64,000 nucleotides of DNA, taken from NCBI GenBank assembly GCA_947581865.1, contig CANPWA010000003.1, positions 150,175 through 214,174 on the forward strand, written 5' to 3'. Within the stretch, counting starts at the first letter, position 1. Each line of letters opens with the position of its first letter. Positions 1-10,012 of the stretch are shown one piece after another. A program made the translations under genes and the position numbers. The notes beneath the pieces were generated by a model. The model was given only the letters and a program-made list of their open reading frames with translations. It had not been told where the DNA came from and searched no databases. The DNA is from an uncultured Acetatifactor sp. (GTDB taxonomy: Bacteria > Bacillota > Clostridia > Lachnospirales > Lachnospiraceae).

Positions 1-2904
1 GACGGCAACGCCGGGCAGGATCTTCCTCCCTGGAATAAGATTCAATATACGTCCGTCAAAGTGACCGCAGAGAATGTGAATAGTACCGCCAATTGGTTTC
101 AAGATGCCACGGCGCTCAAAACGGCGGATCTGAGCGGGTTTGACACCAGTCAGGTAACGGATATGAGCAATATGTTTTCCGGATGTACGGCTCTGGCAAG
201 TCTGGATATGAGCGGATGCCGTCTTGACAGTCTGACAAAGGCGGAAGGGATGCTTGCGGGCTGCGGGCGGCTCACATTGATCCAGGCGCCTGTGGGTCTT
301 ACCCTGGAGGTGCCCCTTGTCCGTCCCCTGTACCAGGAGGAGGTACGGTATGAGGCGCTCCCTGAGAATCTTCAGGAGTCCGTAACTTTATCGGCTCAGA
401 TGGCGGGAACATTTGGGGGGATGACCTGGCAGATCGATGAGGCGGGGACACTGACGGTCAGCGGTACCTGGAGCGGCGCACCCGCGCAGGAGCCCGGATG
501 GCTTTCCGACGCGGACTTCATCACTGAGGCGAAGGTGTCCGCCGTGGAAGTGACGGATATGAAAGGATGGTTTGCGGGCTGCAGCAGTCTGACGAAGGCA
601 GAGATACAGGAGATCCGTCAGGTCACAGATATGTCCCGGATGTTTGAGGGCTGCAGCAGTTTGACGACCGTGATCTTTGGAAGCGGGAATGCTGCCCTGA
701 AAAATATGAACAGTATGTTTGCGGGCTGCAGTGCGCTGGGCAGCCTGGATCTGAGTGGTTTTGAGCTTCAGGAGCTGGAGGATGCGGAGGAGGTATTTAC
801 CGGATGCGTCTCCCTGACTATGATCAAAACTCCTATCGGGCTTCACCAGGAGGTCGCTCTGCCGACAGCGCTGTATGACGCGGACGGAACCGAATATACA
901 TGTCTGCCAAAGGAAAAAGGAGAGTCTGTGGCACTGGCTTTGGAGCAGAAGAAGCTTTCCTTTGAGATAGGGCAGATCCCGGACCAGACCTACACAGGCA
1001 AGGCGCTTAAACCGGAAGTGACGGTATCCTACGGAGATGTAAGCCTGGTAAAGGGTCAGGATTATACGGTCAGCTATAAAAACAATACGAATGCGGCATC
1101 GGCGGATGCCCAGAAAGCCCCCACGGTCACTATCAAAGGAAAAGGAAGCTATAACGGGAGTATCTCGCAGACCTTTACCATTCAGCCGATGGAGTTGAAA
1201 CTGATCGGCAGTGAAGAGGAGGATGACGGCGGATATGATGAGGAAGAGGGGGAATATGCCCCTTCGCCTGCCAACACAAAGATATCTTCCATGGTATATA
1301 CCTATGACGGCAAAAAGAAGAACACCGCTCCTTCGGTAACCGTAAACGGCAAGAAATTGAATAAAAATTCTTATACCGTGATCTGGGGTGAAGAAGGCGC
1401 GGAGGAAACGGAAGGAGACTTCCGGGATCCCGGCACTTATCCGGTGGCGATCGTAGGTCAGGGCAATTACTGCGGACGTATTGATGTCAGCCTGGTCATC
1501 CTGGAAGAAGGGCAGGTGCCTGCTTCCAAGCTGAGCATCGCCTCCATACCTGCTCAGAAATACAGTGACGACGGGGAAGTGATGCCGGAACCCGCAGTAA
1601 AATATAAAAACAGGACGCTGGAACTGGGTGTGGATTATGAATTCAGTTATCGGGATAACGACCGGGTAGGGAAAGCGACTTTGATCCTTATCGGTTTGGA
1701 AAATACGGATCCGGACGGCGTGTATGTCTATGGAACCGCAGAGAAGACCTTCTCCATCTCGGGTACCAGCCTGAAAACGGTGAAGTTCGGTTATCCATAC
1801 TATAATGAGGATACCGATGAAGAGGGAGTGAAGGCTTCTTATACGGCGTATTATACCGGTGAGGAGATCATACCGGAGTATCTTCTCTACACCCGTATCA
1901 AGAATGAGTCCTATGATCCCGAGTATGATGATCCGGCGGATCAGTGGGAAACCGTAGAGCTGGAACAGGATACGGATTATACGCTCACCTGTATCAACAA
2001 TATCAATGCGGGTAAGGCAACTTTAAAATTCACTGGGATCGGACGTTATACCGGGACTCTCACGAAGACCTTCACTATCAAACCGCTCACTCTGAAAGCG
2101 GAGGAGGCAGAAGACCGGGTGAATGTGGAAGTTCTGTCCGGGGAAGCCGTACCCTACAGTGTCGGCGGGTCGAAACCTCAGGTCCTCGTCACGGTGGACG
2201 ATATGGAATTGGTCAACGGCAGGGATTATACGGTAAGCTATGAGAATAATAAAGCGATAGCGGACGAAGAGGCTCAAAAGGCTCCCACCGTAAAGGTGAA
2301 AGGAAAAGGGAACTACAGCTTTACCAAGAAGGCAGCATTTTGTATTGTTGCGAAGGATTTGTCGGAAGAAGATATTTCGGTTACGGCGCCGGATAAGTTT
2401 GAAGGGGCAAAAAGTTTCCTGAGCACACCTGTGGTGACAGATGAAAACGGGAAGAAACTCAAAGTGAACCGGGATTATCAGATCGAGGGATACTTTGCAG
2501 GAGATGACGAATTGAACGCGCAGTCCAAACTGCAGGCGGGCACGGAAGTCATCGTGAAGATCCGCGGGATCGGCAGTTATACAGGAAATACCCAGGCAGT
2601 CTACCGTGTTGCCGCCCGGGATATTTCCAAAGTGAAAGCGACGCCCGCAAAACTGGAATATAACGGCGGAACAGTGGAGTATACGGAACTGATGATCGAA
2701 TCGGGTATGCTCACGATCACCTATACCGACAAAAAGAAGAAGATTGAAAAGGAACCTCTGGTGTATGGCACGGATTATATCATCACCGGTTATAAGAACA
2801 ATACGAAGAGGGGAACCGGGGTCATGACGATCCAAGGGATCGGACAATACGGAGGAACCAAATCAGTGAAATTTACCATCCAGCAGAGGAAATTGCAGAA
2901 ATAG
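1..2904 (+). CDS. Repeat-rich surface protein, 5' end cut by window edge
   Basis: The frame is open from base 1, so the true start lies upstream and only the last 967 codons are visible. The N-terminal third has several copies of a motif of the type VTDMSxMFxGCxxL followed by LDLSG, typical of the DUF285 (BspA-like leucine-rich) repeats of surface proteins. From about base 950 there are five to six tandem beta-rich repeats of 90-130 residues, each with a pattern like YTGKALKPxVTV, then DYTVSYKNN, then KGKGxYxG and xFTI. These resemble bacterial Ig-like stalk domains. No LPXTG motif or C-terminal membrane anchor is visible, so attachment is unknown or the protein is secreted. Adhesion is inferred from architecture only. 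Confidence 0.75.
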   Translation, partial: DGNAGQDLPPWNKIQYTSVKVTAENVNSTANWFQDATALKTADLSGFDTSQVTDMSNMFSGCTALASLDMSGCRLDSLTKAEGMLAGCGRLTLIQAPVGLTLEVPLVRPLYQEEVRYEALPENLQESVTLSAQMAGTFGGMTWQIDEAGTLTVSGTWSGAPAQEPGWLSDADFITEAKVSAVEVTDMKGWFAGCSSLTKAEIQEIRQVTDMSRMFEGCSSLTTVIFGSGNAALKNMNSMFAGCSALGSLDLSGFELQELEDAEEVFTGCVSLTMIKTPIGLHQEVALPTALYDADGTEYTCLPKEKGESVALALEQKKLSFEIGQIPDQTYTGKALKPEVTVSYGDVSLVKGQDYTVSYKNNTNAASADAQKAPTVTIKGKGSYNGSISQTFTIQPMELKLIGSEEEDDGGYDEEEGEYAPSPANTKISSMVYTYDGKKKNTAPSVTVNGKKLNKNSYTVIWGEEGAEETEGDFRDPGTYPVAIVGQGNYCGRIDVSLVILEEGQVPASKLSIASIPAQKYSDDGEVMPEPAVKYKNRTLELGVDYEFSYRDNDRVGKATLILIGLENTDPDGVYVYGTAEKTFSISGTSLKTVKFGYPYYNEDTDEEGVKASYTAYYTGEEIIPEYLLYTRIKNESYDPEYDDPADQWETVELEQDTDYTLTCINNINAGKATLKFTGIGRYTGTLTKTFTIKPLTLKAEEAEDRVNVEVLSGEAVPYSVGGSKPQVLVTVDDMELVNGRDYTVSYENNKAIADEEAQKAPTVKVKGKGNYSFTKKAAFCIVAKDLSEEDISVTAPDKFEGAKSFLSTPVVTDENGKKLKVNRDYQIEGYFAGDDELNAQSKLQAGTEVIVKIRGIGSYTGNTQAVYRVAARDISKVKATPAKLEYNGGTVEYTELMIESGMLTITYTDKKKKIEKEPLVYGTDYIITGYKNNTKRGTGVMTIQGIGQYGGTKSVKFTIQQRKLQK

Positions 2905-2992
2905 AGATTATTTTTCCCGGTCAGGTATATTTTACCAGTCTTGTCCATATACTGATATAAAACATATCCGAAATGTTAAGGAGGAGAAGTAT

Positions 2993-3232
2993 ATGGCAAG
3001 AGGACAGCGAAAATCCATAGAGGAAAAGATCGAGGCAAAGCAGGAACTCATCAACGCTCTGCTCACGAGAGTGGAGTCGGAGAAACGGGAATTGTCGGAG
3101 CTGCTGGAGGAGAAAAGAAGAAAGGAGCTGGAGGTGGTCAGCGACATGATCGACGACTACGGGCTGGCTCCCGAGGAGGTGGCACAGGCGCTGCAGACCT
3201 TTCTGGACAATCGGCAGGAAGAAGCGTGCTGA
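2993..3232 (+). CDS. Small coiled-coil protein of unknown function
   Basis: This 79-residue protein starts at an ATG preceded by a strong AAGGAGGAG site. Residues 7-50 are charged heptad-like sequence rich in Glu, Lys and Leu, predicting a single long coiled coil. A short helical tail follows (roughly MIDDYGLAPEEVAQAL). The overall shape resembles DUF4315-like small proteins that pair a coiled coil with a short C-terminal helix, but I do not recognise a specific family. It stands alone between the surface-protein gene and a terminator. It has no membrane segment or signal peptide, so it is probably cytoplasmic. Confidence 0.65.
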   Translation: MARGQRKSIEEKIEAKQELINALLTRVESEKRELSELLEEKRRKELEVVSDMIDDYGLAPEEVAQALQTFLDNRQEEAC

Positions 3233-3248
3233 CGGGCTTCTCAAAGAG

Positions 3249-3299
3249 AAATACCCCGGAGGGGATGGTGTGATGTACACCGTTTCCGCCGGGGTATTT
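3249..3299. terminator. Intrinsic terminator between convergent genes
   Basis: An 11-bp perfect inverted repeat, AAATACCCCGG at 3249-3259 and CCGGGGTATTT at 3289-3299, lies between the + strand coiled-coil gene (ending 3232) and the - strand activase gene (ending 3322). The A/T ends of the stem could supply a U-rich tail in both directions, so it may serve both genes. Confidence 0.75.
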
Positions 3300-3321
3300 G
3301 TATGTCTTTCGCAGTTTCGGT

Positions 3322-6300
3322 TTATGCTTCTGACGCAGGATATTGTATGCCCTGCTGCAGATTCTTCTGTGCCGTGGACAGCATCAGCTTGATGCGGTTG
3401 AGCTGGTTTACTTCGCTGGCTCCGGGATCGTAGTCGATCGCCACAATGTTGGAGGAAGGATATTTCTTCCTGAGGGCCTTGATGACGCCCTTGCCCACCA
3501 CATGATTGGGGAGACAGCCAAAGGGCTGGGTACAGACGATGTTGGGCACATCATCGTGGATCAGCTCCACCATCTCTCCGGTGAGAAACCACCCTTCTCC
3601 GGTCTGATTGCCAATGGACACAATGGGTTTTGCAAACTCCACGATCTTGCGGATGGGAGTGGGCGGCACAAAATGTCTGCTCTTTTGAAATTCTTTTACT
3701 GCCGCGCCGCGCAGCAGATGCTCGATGCCCCAGATACCCAGACGGCACAGACGCGCCGTTTTTTTGCTGGTACCTAAGTGTTCCGCTTTGTAGATCTGGT
3801 TATAGAAGCAGTAGAGCATGAAGTCCATCAGATCCGGCACCACCGCCTCCGCGCCCTCGCTCTCCAGAAGCTCCACCAGATGATTGTTGCCCGCGGGGGA
3901 GAATTTCACTAAAATCTCGCCTACGATCCCCACCCGGGGTTTTTGGATATCCAGAAGGGGAATGGCGTCAAACTCCCGGATCATCTGCCGGCACAGGCGG
4001 TTAAATCTGGTCAGCCGGATGTGTCTGGCGGACACAAAGTCCTGGGCGATCTTCAGCCATTTCTGGTGGACGGCTTCCACACTTCCCGGCGTCGCCTCGT
4101 AAGGCCGCATGCGGTAGACGCATCTCATAAAGATGTCGCCGAACTGCGCGCCGATGGCGGCCCGCAGCAAAAGATCCGCGTTCAAATGGAAGCCGGGGTT
4201 GGTCTCAATGCCGCCCAGATTCAGGGAGATCACGGGAATCTGCCCCATACCTGCCTTCTGCAGCGCCCGGCGGATAAAGCCCACATAGTTGGTGGCGCGG
4301 CATCCGCCCCCGGTCTGGGTCATGATGATGGCAGTCTTATCCAGGTCATATCTGCCGGAGTTCAGCGCCTCCATGATCTGCCCTACCACCAGAAGAGAAG
4401 GGTAGCAGGCATCGTTGTTCACATATTTCAGCCCCATGTCGATGGAGCGTCTGTTGTCGTTGTCCAGCACCTCGAAATGGTATCCGCAGGCATTGAATGC
4501 GGGCTGCAGGATCTCGAAGTGGATGGGAGACATCTGGGGACAGAGGATGGTGTAGTTCTCACGCATTTCCTCGGTAAAGGGCACTTTGGTGATGGCGGAG
4601 GAGTGCAGCTGTCTTGGCTTGTTCGTCTGCTTCTGCATGCGCTCCCGTACCGCGATGGCGGAGAGGAGGGAGCGTATGCGGATCCTCGCCGCCCCCAGAT
4701 TGTTCACCTCATCGATCTTTAGGCAGGTGTAGATCTTGCCGGAGCCTGTGAGAATGTCGTTCACCTGGTCGGTGGTGACCGCGTCCAGCCCGCAGCCGAA
4801 GGAGTTGAGCTGGATCAGATCCAGATTGTCCACGGTCTTCACATAGCTCGCCGCGGCGTAGAGCCGGGAGTGGTACATCCACTGGTCGCTCACGATCAGC
4901 GGCCGCTCCGGGCAGCCCAGATGGGAGACAGAGTCCTCGGTGAGCACGGCGATGTCATAGGAGGTGATCAGCTCCGGGATGCCGTGGTTGATCTCCGGAT
5001 CGATATGATAGGGGCGTCCGGCGAGCACAATGCCTCGTTTGCCCGTTTTTTTCAGGTATTCCAGGGTTTCCTCGCCCTTCTTTTGCATGTCCTTTCGGGC
5101 CTGTTCCAGCTCTGCCCAGGCCTTTTGGCAGGCGTCGGCGATCTCTTTGGGGGGAAGCTCTGCAAATTCCTTTGTCAGAGCTTCCGTGACCGTGCCCGGA
5201 TCCCGGAAGGACATAAAAGGATTGCGGAAGGTGATCTCTCCGGACGCGATCTCCTCCACATTGTTCTTGATGTTTTCGGAGTAGGAGGTGACGATGGGGC
5301 AGTTGTAGTGGTTGTTTGCCTCCTCGAACTCGTTGCGCTCATAAAACAGCGCAGGGTAGAAAATAAACTTCACGCCCTGCCGGATGAGCCAGGTCACATG
5401 ACCGTGGGCGAGCTTGGCAGGATAGCACTCGGACTCGCTGGGGATGGACTCGATGCCCAGCTCGTAGATCCTGCGGTTGGAGACGGGAGAGAGCACCACC
5501 CGGTAGCCCAGCTCGGTAAAAAAGGTGTGCCAGAAGGGATAGTTCTCGTACATGTTCAGCACTCTGGGAATCCCCACCGTTCCCCGGGGCGCCCTGTCCG
5601 CGTCCAGAGAGGGGTAGGAGAAGATCCGGTTCATCTTATACTCGAAGAGATTGGGAACATTTCCCGGATTCTTTTTGCCCCCGATGCCGCGCTCGCAGCG
5701 GTTGCCGGAGATGTACTGCCGCCCGCCGGAAAATTTGTTGATGGTGAGGCGGCAGCTGTTGGTACAGCCCTTGCACTTCGCCATGCTGGTCTCAAACTGT
5801 AAGGCACAGATCTTATCGTAGGAGAGCATGGTGGTCTCATACCCCTCCTCGTATTTGTCCCGGGCGATCAGCGCCGCGCCAAAGGCTCCCATGATACCCG
5901 CGATATCCGGGCGGATGGCCTGACAGCCCGCGATCTTTTCAAAGCTCCTCAGAACCGCGTCATTGTAAAAAGTTCCTCCCTGTACCACGATGTTGCGTCC
6001 CAGTGCGGAAGCGTCGGAGACCTTGATCACCTTGAACAGGGCGTTTTTGATGACAGAGTAGGCAAGCCCCGCGGAGATGTCCGCCACGGATGCGCCCTCC
6101 TTCTGCGCCTGTTTTACCTTGGAATTCATAAACACGGTACAGCGGGTCCCCAGATCGATGGGATGCTCCGCAAAAAGCGCCGCCCGGGCAAAATCCTGCA
6201 CACTGTAGTTTAAGGACTTTGCGAAAGTTTCGATAAAGGATCCGCAGCCGGAGGAGCATGCCTCGTTGAGCAGCACGCTGTCCACCGTATGATCTTTGAT

Positions 6301-7599
6301 CTTGATACATTTCATGTCCTGTCCGCCGATGTCCAGGATGCAGTCCACGCTGGGATTGAAGAACGCCGCCGCGTTGTAGTGCGCCACCGTCTCCACCTCG
6401 CCGTCGTCCAGAAGAAAGGCGGCCTTCATCAGCGCTTCGCCGTATCCGGTGGAACAGGAGCGGACGATCTTTACACCCTCCGGAAGCTGCCTGTAGATTT
6501 CCTTTAAGGAGCGGATGGCGGTGTTTAAGGGGCTGCCGTCATTGTTGGAGTAGAAGGAGTAGAGCAGTTCGCCGTCTGCGCCCACCAGCGCGATCTTGGT
6601 GGTGGTGGAGCCTGCGTCAATGCCCAGAAAGGCGTTGCCCCGGTAGGAGGAAAGGTCGCCTGTGGCGACATGGTGTTTTTCGTGGCGCTCTTTAAATTCC
6701 GCGTAGGCATCCTCGTTTTCAAACAAAGGCTCCATGCGCTCCACTTCAAATTCCATTTTGATGTCGGAGGAGAGTTTGCCCACCATCTCCTCGATGGTAT
6801 AGAATACCTCTTCCTTTGCGTTTAGGGCAGAGCCGATGGCGGCAAAGAGGTGGGAGTTGTCCGTGTCGATGATATGTTCCTCATCCAGCTTCAGGGTGCG
6901 GATGAAGGCTGCCCTGAGCTGATCCAGAAAGTGCAGGGGACCGCCCAGAAACGCCACATGCCCGCGGATGGGTTTGCCGCAGGCAAGCCCGGAGATGGTC
7001 TGGTTGACCACTGCCTGGAAGATGGAAGCGGCCAGATCCTCCTTGGTGGCTCCCTCGTTGATGAGGGGCTGGATATCCGTCTTGGCGAACACGCCGCAGC
7101 GCGCCGCAATGGTGTAAAGGGAGCGGTAATTTTTCGCATATTCGTTCAGCCCCGAGGCGTCCGTCTGGATGAGGGATGCCATCTGGTCGATAAAGGAACC
7201 CGTGCCGCCGGCGCAGATGCCGTTCATGCGCTGTTCCACATTGCCGCCCTCAAAGTAGATGATCTTGGCGTCCTCGCCGCCCAATTCGATGGCGACATCG
7301 GTTCTGGGAGCCAGTTCCTTTAAGGAGGTGGCGACCGCGATGACCTCCTGGGTGAAAGGGCAGCCCAGATGGTTTGCCAGGGTCAGCCCGCCGGAGCCTG
7401 TGATCATGGGATGCAGGGTCAGATTCCCCAGTTTGGCATAGGCTTTTTGCAGCAGGGCAGAGAGCGTCTCCCGGATATTGGCGTAATGCCTCTCATAGTC
7501 GGAAAACAGAAGTTCATGGGCATCATTTAATATTGCGATCTTAACGGTAGTAGAGCCGATGTCTATACCGAGGGCTGCATGGTTATGAGGGTAACTCAT
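3322..7599 (-). CDS. Large 2-hydroxyacyl-CoA dehydratase activase-type protein (two BcrAD/BadFG ATPase domains plus DUF2229)
   Basis: The protein has 1425 residues if it starts at the ATG ending at 7599, which has an AGGAAGG site; an upstream in-frame extension lacks one. Two ASKHA ATPase domains of the BcrAD/BadFG family lie in tandem, with phosphate loops GIDIGSTT (residue 11) and GIDAGSTT (residue 326). In the first, Cys129 (CAGGTGSF) and Cys168 (RCGVF) match the cysteines that bind the [4Fe-4S] cluster at the dimer interface of HgdC-type activators. A DUF2229-type region ([14 protein letters not shown]) and a cysteine-containing C-terminal region related to the dehydratase follow. Family members use ATP to inject an electron into 2-hydroxyacyl-CoA dehydratases. 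No separate dehydratase gene is in the window, so the physiological substrate is unknown. Confidence 0.85.
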   Translation of the reverse strand: MSYPHNHAALGIDIGSTTVKIAILNDAHELLFSDYERHYANIRETLSALLQKAYAKLGNLTLHPMITGSGGLTLANHLGCPFTQEVIAVATSLKELAPRTDVAIELGGEDAKIIYFEGGNVEQRMNGICAGGTGSFIDQMASLIQTDASGLNEYAKNYRSLYTIAARCGVFAKTDIQPLINEGATKEDLAASIFQAVVNQTISGLACGKPIRGHVAFLGGPLHFLDQLRAAFIRTLKLDEEHIIDTDNSHLFAAIGSALNAKEEVFYTIEEMVGKLSSDIKMEFEVERMEPLFENEDAYAEFKERHEKHHVATGDLSSYRGNAFLGIDAGSTTTKIALVGADGELLYSFYSNNDGSPLNTAIRSLKEIYRQLPEGVKIVRSCSTGYGEALMKAAFLLDDGEVETVAHYNAAAFFNPSVDCILDIGGQDMKCIKIKDHTVDSVLLNEACSSGCGSFIETFAKSLNYSVQDFARAALFAEHPIDLGTRCTVFMNSKVKQAQKEGASVADISAGLAYSVIKNALFKVIKVSDASALGRNIVVQGGTFYNDAVLRSFEKIAGCQAIRPDIAGIMGAFGAALIARDKYEEGYETTMLSYDKICALQFETSMAKCKGCTNSCRLTINKFSGGRQYISGNRCERGIGGKKNPGNVPNLFEYKMNRIFSYPSLDADRAPRGTVGIPRVLNMYENYPFWHTFFTELGYRVVLSPVSNRRIYELGIESIPSESECYPAKLAHGHVTWLIRQGVKFIFYPALFYERNEFEEANNHYNCPIVTSYSENIKNNVEEIASGEITFRNPFMSFRDPGTVTEALTKEFAELPPKEIADACQKAWAELEQARKDMQKKGEETLEYLKKTGKRGIVLAGRPYHIDPEINHGIPELITSYDIAVLTEDSVSHLGCPERPLIVSDQWMYHSRLYAAASYVKTVDNLDLIQLNSFGCGLDAVTTDQVNDILTGSGKIYTCLKIDEVNNLGAARIRIRSLLSAIAVRERMQKQTNKPRQLHSSAITKVPFTEEMRENYTILCPQMSPIHFEILQPAFNACGYHFEVLDNDNRRSIDMGLKYVNNDACYPSLLVVGQIMEALNSGRYDLDKTAIIMTQTGGGCRATNYVGFIRRALQKAGMGQIPVISLNLGGIETNPGFHLNADLLLRAAIGAQFGDIFMRCVYRMRPYEATPGSVEAVHQKWLKIAQDFVSARHIRLTRFNRLCRQMIREFDAIPLLDIQKPRVGIVGEILVKFSPAGNNHLVELLESEGAEAVVPDLMDFMLYCFYNQIYKAEHLGTSKKTARLCRLGIWGIEHLLRGAAVKEFQKSRHFVPPTPIRKIVEFAKPIVSIGNQTGEGWFLTGEMVELIHDDVPNIVCTQPFGCLPNHVVGKGVIKALRKKYPSSNIVAIDYDPGASEVNQLNRIKLMLSTAQKNLQQGIQYPASEA

Positions 7600-7641
7600 T
7601 TCATCATCCTTCCTAAAAAACAAAATACGACATACTTTGTC

Positions 7642-7670
7642 ATTATACGCCAAAAACAGCCAAAATGCAA
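7642..7670 (-). promoter_or_regulatory. Sigma-A-type promoter of the activase gene
   Basis: On the minus strand there is TTGCAT (7670-7665), a 17-base spacer and a perfect TATAAT (7647-7642), about 43 bases upstream of the chosen start at 7599. The position and spacing fit a housekeeping promoter. Confidence 0.6.
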
Positions 7671-7734
7671 TGAACAAAACCCCAAAATAAGTTGTAATAT
7701 TTTTCTAAAAAATCGGAAAAAGAGGTTTGCTTTG

Positions 7735-7763
7735 TTTACTTATGGAAATTTACATGCTAAAAT
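7735..7763 (+). promoter_or_regulatory. Candidate promoter of the rhomboid-like gene
   Basis: TTTACT (7735-7740), a 17-base spacer and TAAAAT (7758-7763) lie about 85 bases upstream of the ATG at 7849, in the AT-rich divergent region 7600-7848. The -35 box is weak, so this is tentative. I see nothing else in this 250-base gap beyond the two divergent promoters. Confidence 0.4.
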
Positions 7764-7848
7764 AAATTTATATGTCTGCCGGCCGGTGGACGAAACAGTC
7801 AGGAAGCTGTTTCAAAAATTTATAGAAGATAAAGGATGTGCGACGGTT

Positions 7849-8760
7849 ATGAGACAAGGTAAGGGAATCAGTAATTTTGAGAGAAAATTTGGCAGATACG
7901 CCATCCCCAATCTCTCCTTGATCCTGGTGATGTGCTATGTGGCAGGCTATATCATCTCTCTTGTAAATCCGGATTTTCTGGGCTATCTGACACTGGATCC
8001 CTATCAGATCCTGCACGGGCAGGTCTGGAGGGTATTCACCTGGATCATCAGCCCGCCTTCGAGCTTAGATCTTTTTACGCTGATCATGTTGTTTTTTTAC
8101 TACAGCATTGGAACCAGCCTGGAGCGCACCTGGGGAACTTACCACTACAATGTCTATATCTTAGGAGGTATGCTCATCACTGTCATCGCAAGTTTCCTTT
8201 GCATGGGCGTGTGCTTCCTTTTGTTTAAAGACTGGCTCCTTATCGGGGGTGCGGAGAGCTTTTTTGCCCAGGGCGCGTGGCTGTTCAGCACCTACTACAT
8301 CAATATGTCGATCTTTCTGGCTTATGCCGTGACTTATCCGGAACAGTATGTCCTTTTGATGTTCGTGATACCTGTGAAGGTGAAATGGCTGGGGATCATC
8401 TATGGTGTGATGCTGGTCATCAACCTGCTGCAGACGATCATGACAGGGCTGATATATCCGCCCTATTGGTTTGGCGCGGTTGCGATCGCGGCATCTCTGC
8501 TCAATTTCTTTATTTTTTGGATGCGGGGGCGAAGATTATCCCATCTGCGCCCGAGACAGATACAGCGGAAAATGCAGTTTAAACATCAGGTGCAGGAAGG
8601 TGTGCGGCAATCCGGTATGGCGGGGCACTGCTGTTGTATCTGCGGGAGAACGGACAAACAGTTTCCGGAACTGGAGTTTCGGTTTTGTTCCAAATGTGTT
8701 GGCAGCTGGGAGTATTGCCAGGATCATTTATTCACCCATGAACATAAAACGGGAACATAA
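7849..8760 (+). CDS. Rhomboid-like polytopic membrane protein with C-terminal zinc-ribbon-like motif, probably non-proteolytic
   Basis: The start at 7849 (MRQGKG) gives 303 residues; the frame is open further upstream but that part looks non-coding. Five to six hydrophobic segments span about residues 18-230. The layout resembles rhomboids, including the L1-like stretch after TM1 (HGQVWRVFTWIISPP). However, the GxSG catalytic serine motif and the partner His are not found where expected. The stretch STYYINMSIFLAY with FVIPVKVKWLG recalls derlin/rhomboid pseudoproteases. The C-terminus has CCCICGRTD and later FCSKC, which could bind zinc. A role in membrane-protein handling is inferred only. 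Confidence 0.6.
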   Translation: MRQGKGISNFERKFGRYAIPNLSLILVMCYVAGYIISLVNPDFLGYLTLDPYQILHGQVWRVFTWIISPPSSLDLFTLIMLFFYYSIGTSLERTWGTYHYNVYILGGMLITVIASFLCMGVCFLLFKDWLLIGGAESFFAQGAWLFSTYYINMSIFLAYAVTYPEQYVLLMFVIPVKVKWLGIIYGVMLVINLLQTIMTGLIYPPYWFGAVAIAASLLNFFIFWMRGRRLSHLRPRQIQRKMQFKHQVQEGVRQSGMAGHCCCICGRTDKQFPELEFRFCSKCVGSWEYCQDHLFTHEHKTGT

Positions 8761-8814
8761 GATCAAAATCCGGCATTTCCACGCATGGATGCCGGGGAAA
8801 GGGAGAGAAGGAAA

Positions 8815-9558
8815 ATGGCGCAGAATCGGGAGGTCTTGTTTGCGCAGACTTTGGAGAAGGTGCGCGCCCTGGCAAAAGAGCAGGGTGGATGTGTCAGTAA
8901 GGAGCAGGTGACGGACGCGTTTGCGCCGCTCCGATTAGGCGGCGAACAGATGCAGATGGTATACGATTATCTGCAAAAGCATAAAGTGGGAATCGGGCAG
9001 CCGGTGGATCCGGACGATTATATGACGGATGAGGAACGCGATTATCTTCAGGAGTATCTGGACGAGATCGCGGCTCTGGCCACTTATACGGATGCCCAGA
9101 TAGAAGCGTATACGATCTCTGCCATGGCAGGAGATCCGGACGCCCAGAGCCGCCTGACGGAGATCTATCTGAAAAATGTGGCAGAGATTGCCAGACTCTA
9201 TGTGGGACAGGGGGTTTTGCTGGAGGATCTGATCGGAGAGGGAAATGTGGCGCTATCCTACGGAGTGCGGATGCTGGGGAGTCTGGAGAGCCCCTTTGAG
9301 GCTCCGGGAATGCTGACCAGACTGATGATGGATGCCATGGAGAAGCATATCAATGAGACTGTGGAGAACGCTAAGACAGATCAAAAAGTCGTGGCGCGGG
9401 TAAACCGGGTGGATGAGCAGGCGAAGGCTCTTGCGGAGGAGCTGGGGCGCAAGGTGACGGTGGCAGAGCTTGCCGGCGAGACGGGGATGAGTGAGAGCCG
9501 TATCCGTGAGGCGATGCGCATGAGCGGCTTTCGTATGGAGGATCTGACAGATGGATAA
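8815..9558 (+). CDS. Sigma-70-like protein lacking region 4
   Basis: The start at 8815 (MAQNREV) has an AGAAGGA site 2 bases upstream of AATG; 247 residues. Residues 5-55 resemble sigma region 1.1 (FAQTLEKVRALAKEQGG ending KHKVGI). Residues 105-155 resemble region 2.1-2.2 (AGDPDAQSRLTEIYLK, then GVLLEDLIGEGNVALSYGV). Residues 200-240 resemble the region 3 helix-turn-helix (LGRKVTVAELAGETGMSESRI). The aromatic residues of regions 2.3-2.4 that melt and read the -10 element are not obvious, and region 4 is absent. It could be a divergent sigma factor or an RNA polymerase-binding regulator. It overlaps the next gene by 8 bases, suggesting translational coupling. Confidence 0.7.
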   Translation: MAQNREVLFAQTLEKVRALAKEQGGCVSKEQVTDAFAPLRLGGEQMQMVYDYLQKHKVGIGQPVDPDDYMTDEERDYLQEYLDEIAALATYTDAQIEAYTISAMAGDPDAQSRLTEIYLKNVAEIARLYVGQGVLLEDLIGEGNVALSYGVRMLGSLESPFEAPGMLTRLMMDAMEKHINETVENAKTDQKVVARVNRVDEQAKALAEELGRKVTVAELAGETGMSESRIREAMRMSGFRMEDLTDG

Positions 9559-9970
9559 GTCGGTTTACGAGGATTACAAGTATTGTATGGTGGACATGAC
9601 GAACTTGTATATCGGCAGTAAATATACGATGGGAGAGCTTTTGGAGGATGAAAATGTATCGTTTAAATTTCGGCTGATCGTGGAACGCTATATCATGCCG
9701 GAGAGCGATCCGCTGGACACATTGGAGACCCATCTCTATTATCTGGAAGAGAAAAGCTTTGTGACAAAGATTTACAGGCAGCTGAAAGCCCGGGTGAAGG
9801 TCAATGTGATCCGCACCAGAAAGTGTCTGTCGGGGCAGAGAGTGAAGGAATATACCACAAAGATTCTTCCGGTGGAGGAGATCGCGAAAATGAGCCGGGA
9901 GGAGAAGGAAGCGGTGGGCATGGTGATCCAGGAACTGGTCCTGAGCAAACTGGCGCTGATGGCTTTCTGA
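9551..9970 (+). CDS. Conserved-looking protein of unknown function, coupled to the sigma-like gene
   Basis: This is a 139-residue soluble protein whose ATG overlaps the end of the sigma-like gene by 8 bases. It has an acidic N-terminal half and a basic middle (IYRQLKARVKVNVIRTRK), with no signal peptide, membrane segment or recognised motif. The overlap with the sigma-like gene suggests the two proteins act together, for instance as a partner or antagonist, but nothing in the sequence proves this. Confidence 0.65.
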   Translation: MDKSVYEDYKYCMVDMTNLYIGSKYTMGELLEDENVSFKFRLIVERYIMPESDPLDTLETHLYYLEEKSFVTKIYRQLKARVKVNVIRTRKCLSGQRVKEYTTKILPVEEIAKMSREEKEAVGMVIQELVLSKLALMAF

Positions 9971-10012
9971 TATGCGGACCGGAACAATATGGATGGAGAG
10001 AGGAAACAGAGC

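Noticed and set aside
4870..5802. 310-codon plus-strand open frame inside the activase gene
   Set aside because: Shadow of the real minus-strand gene; no ribosome site or recognised motif.
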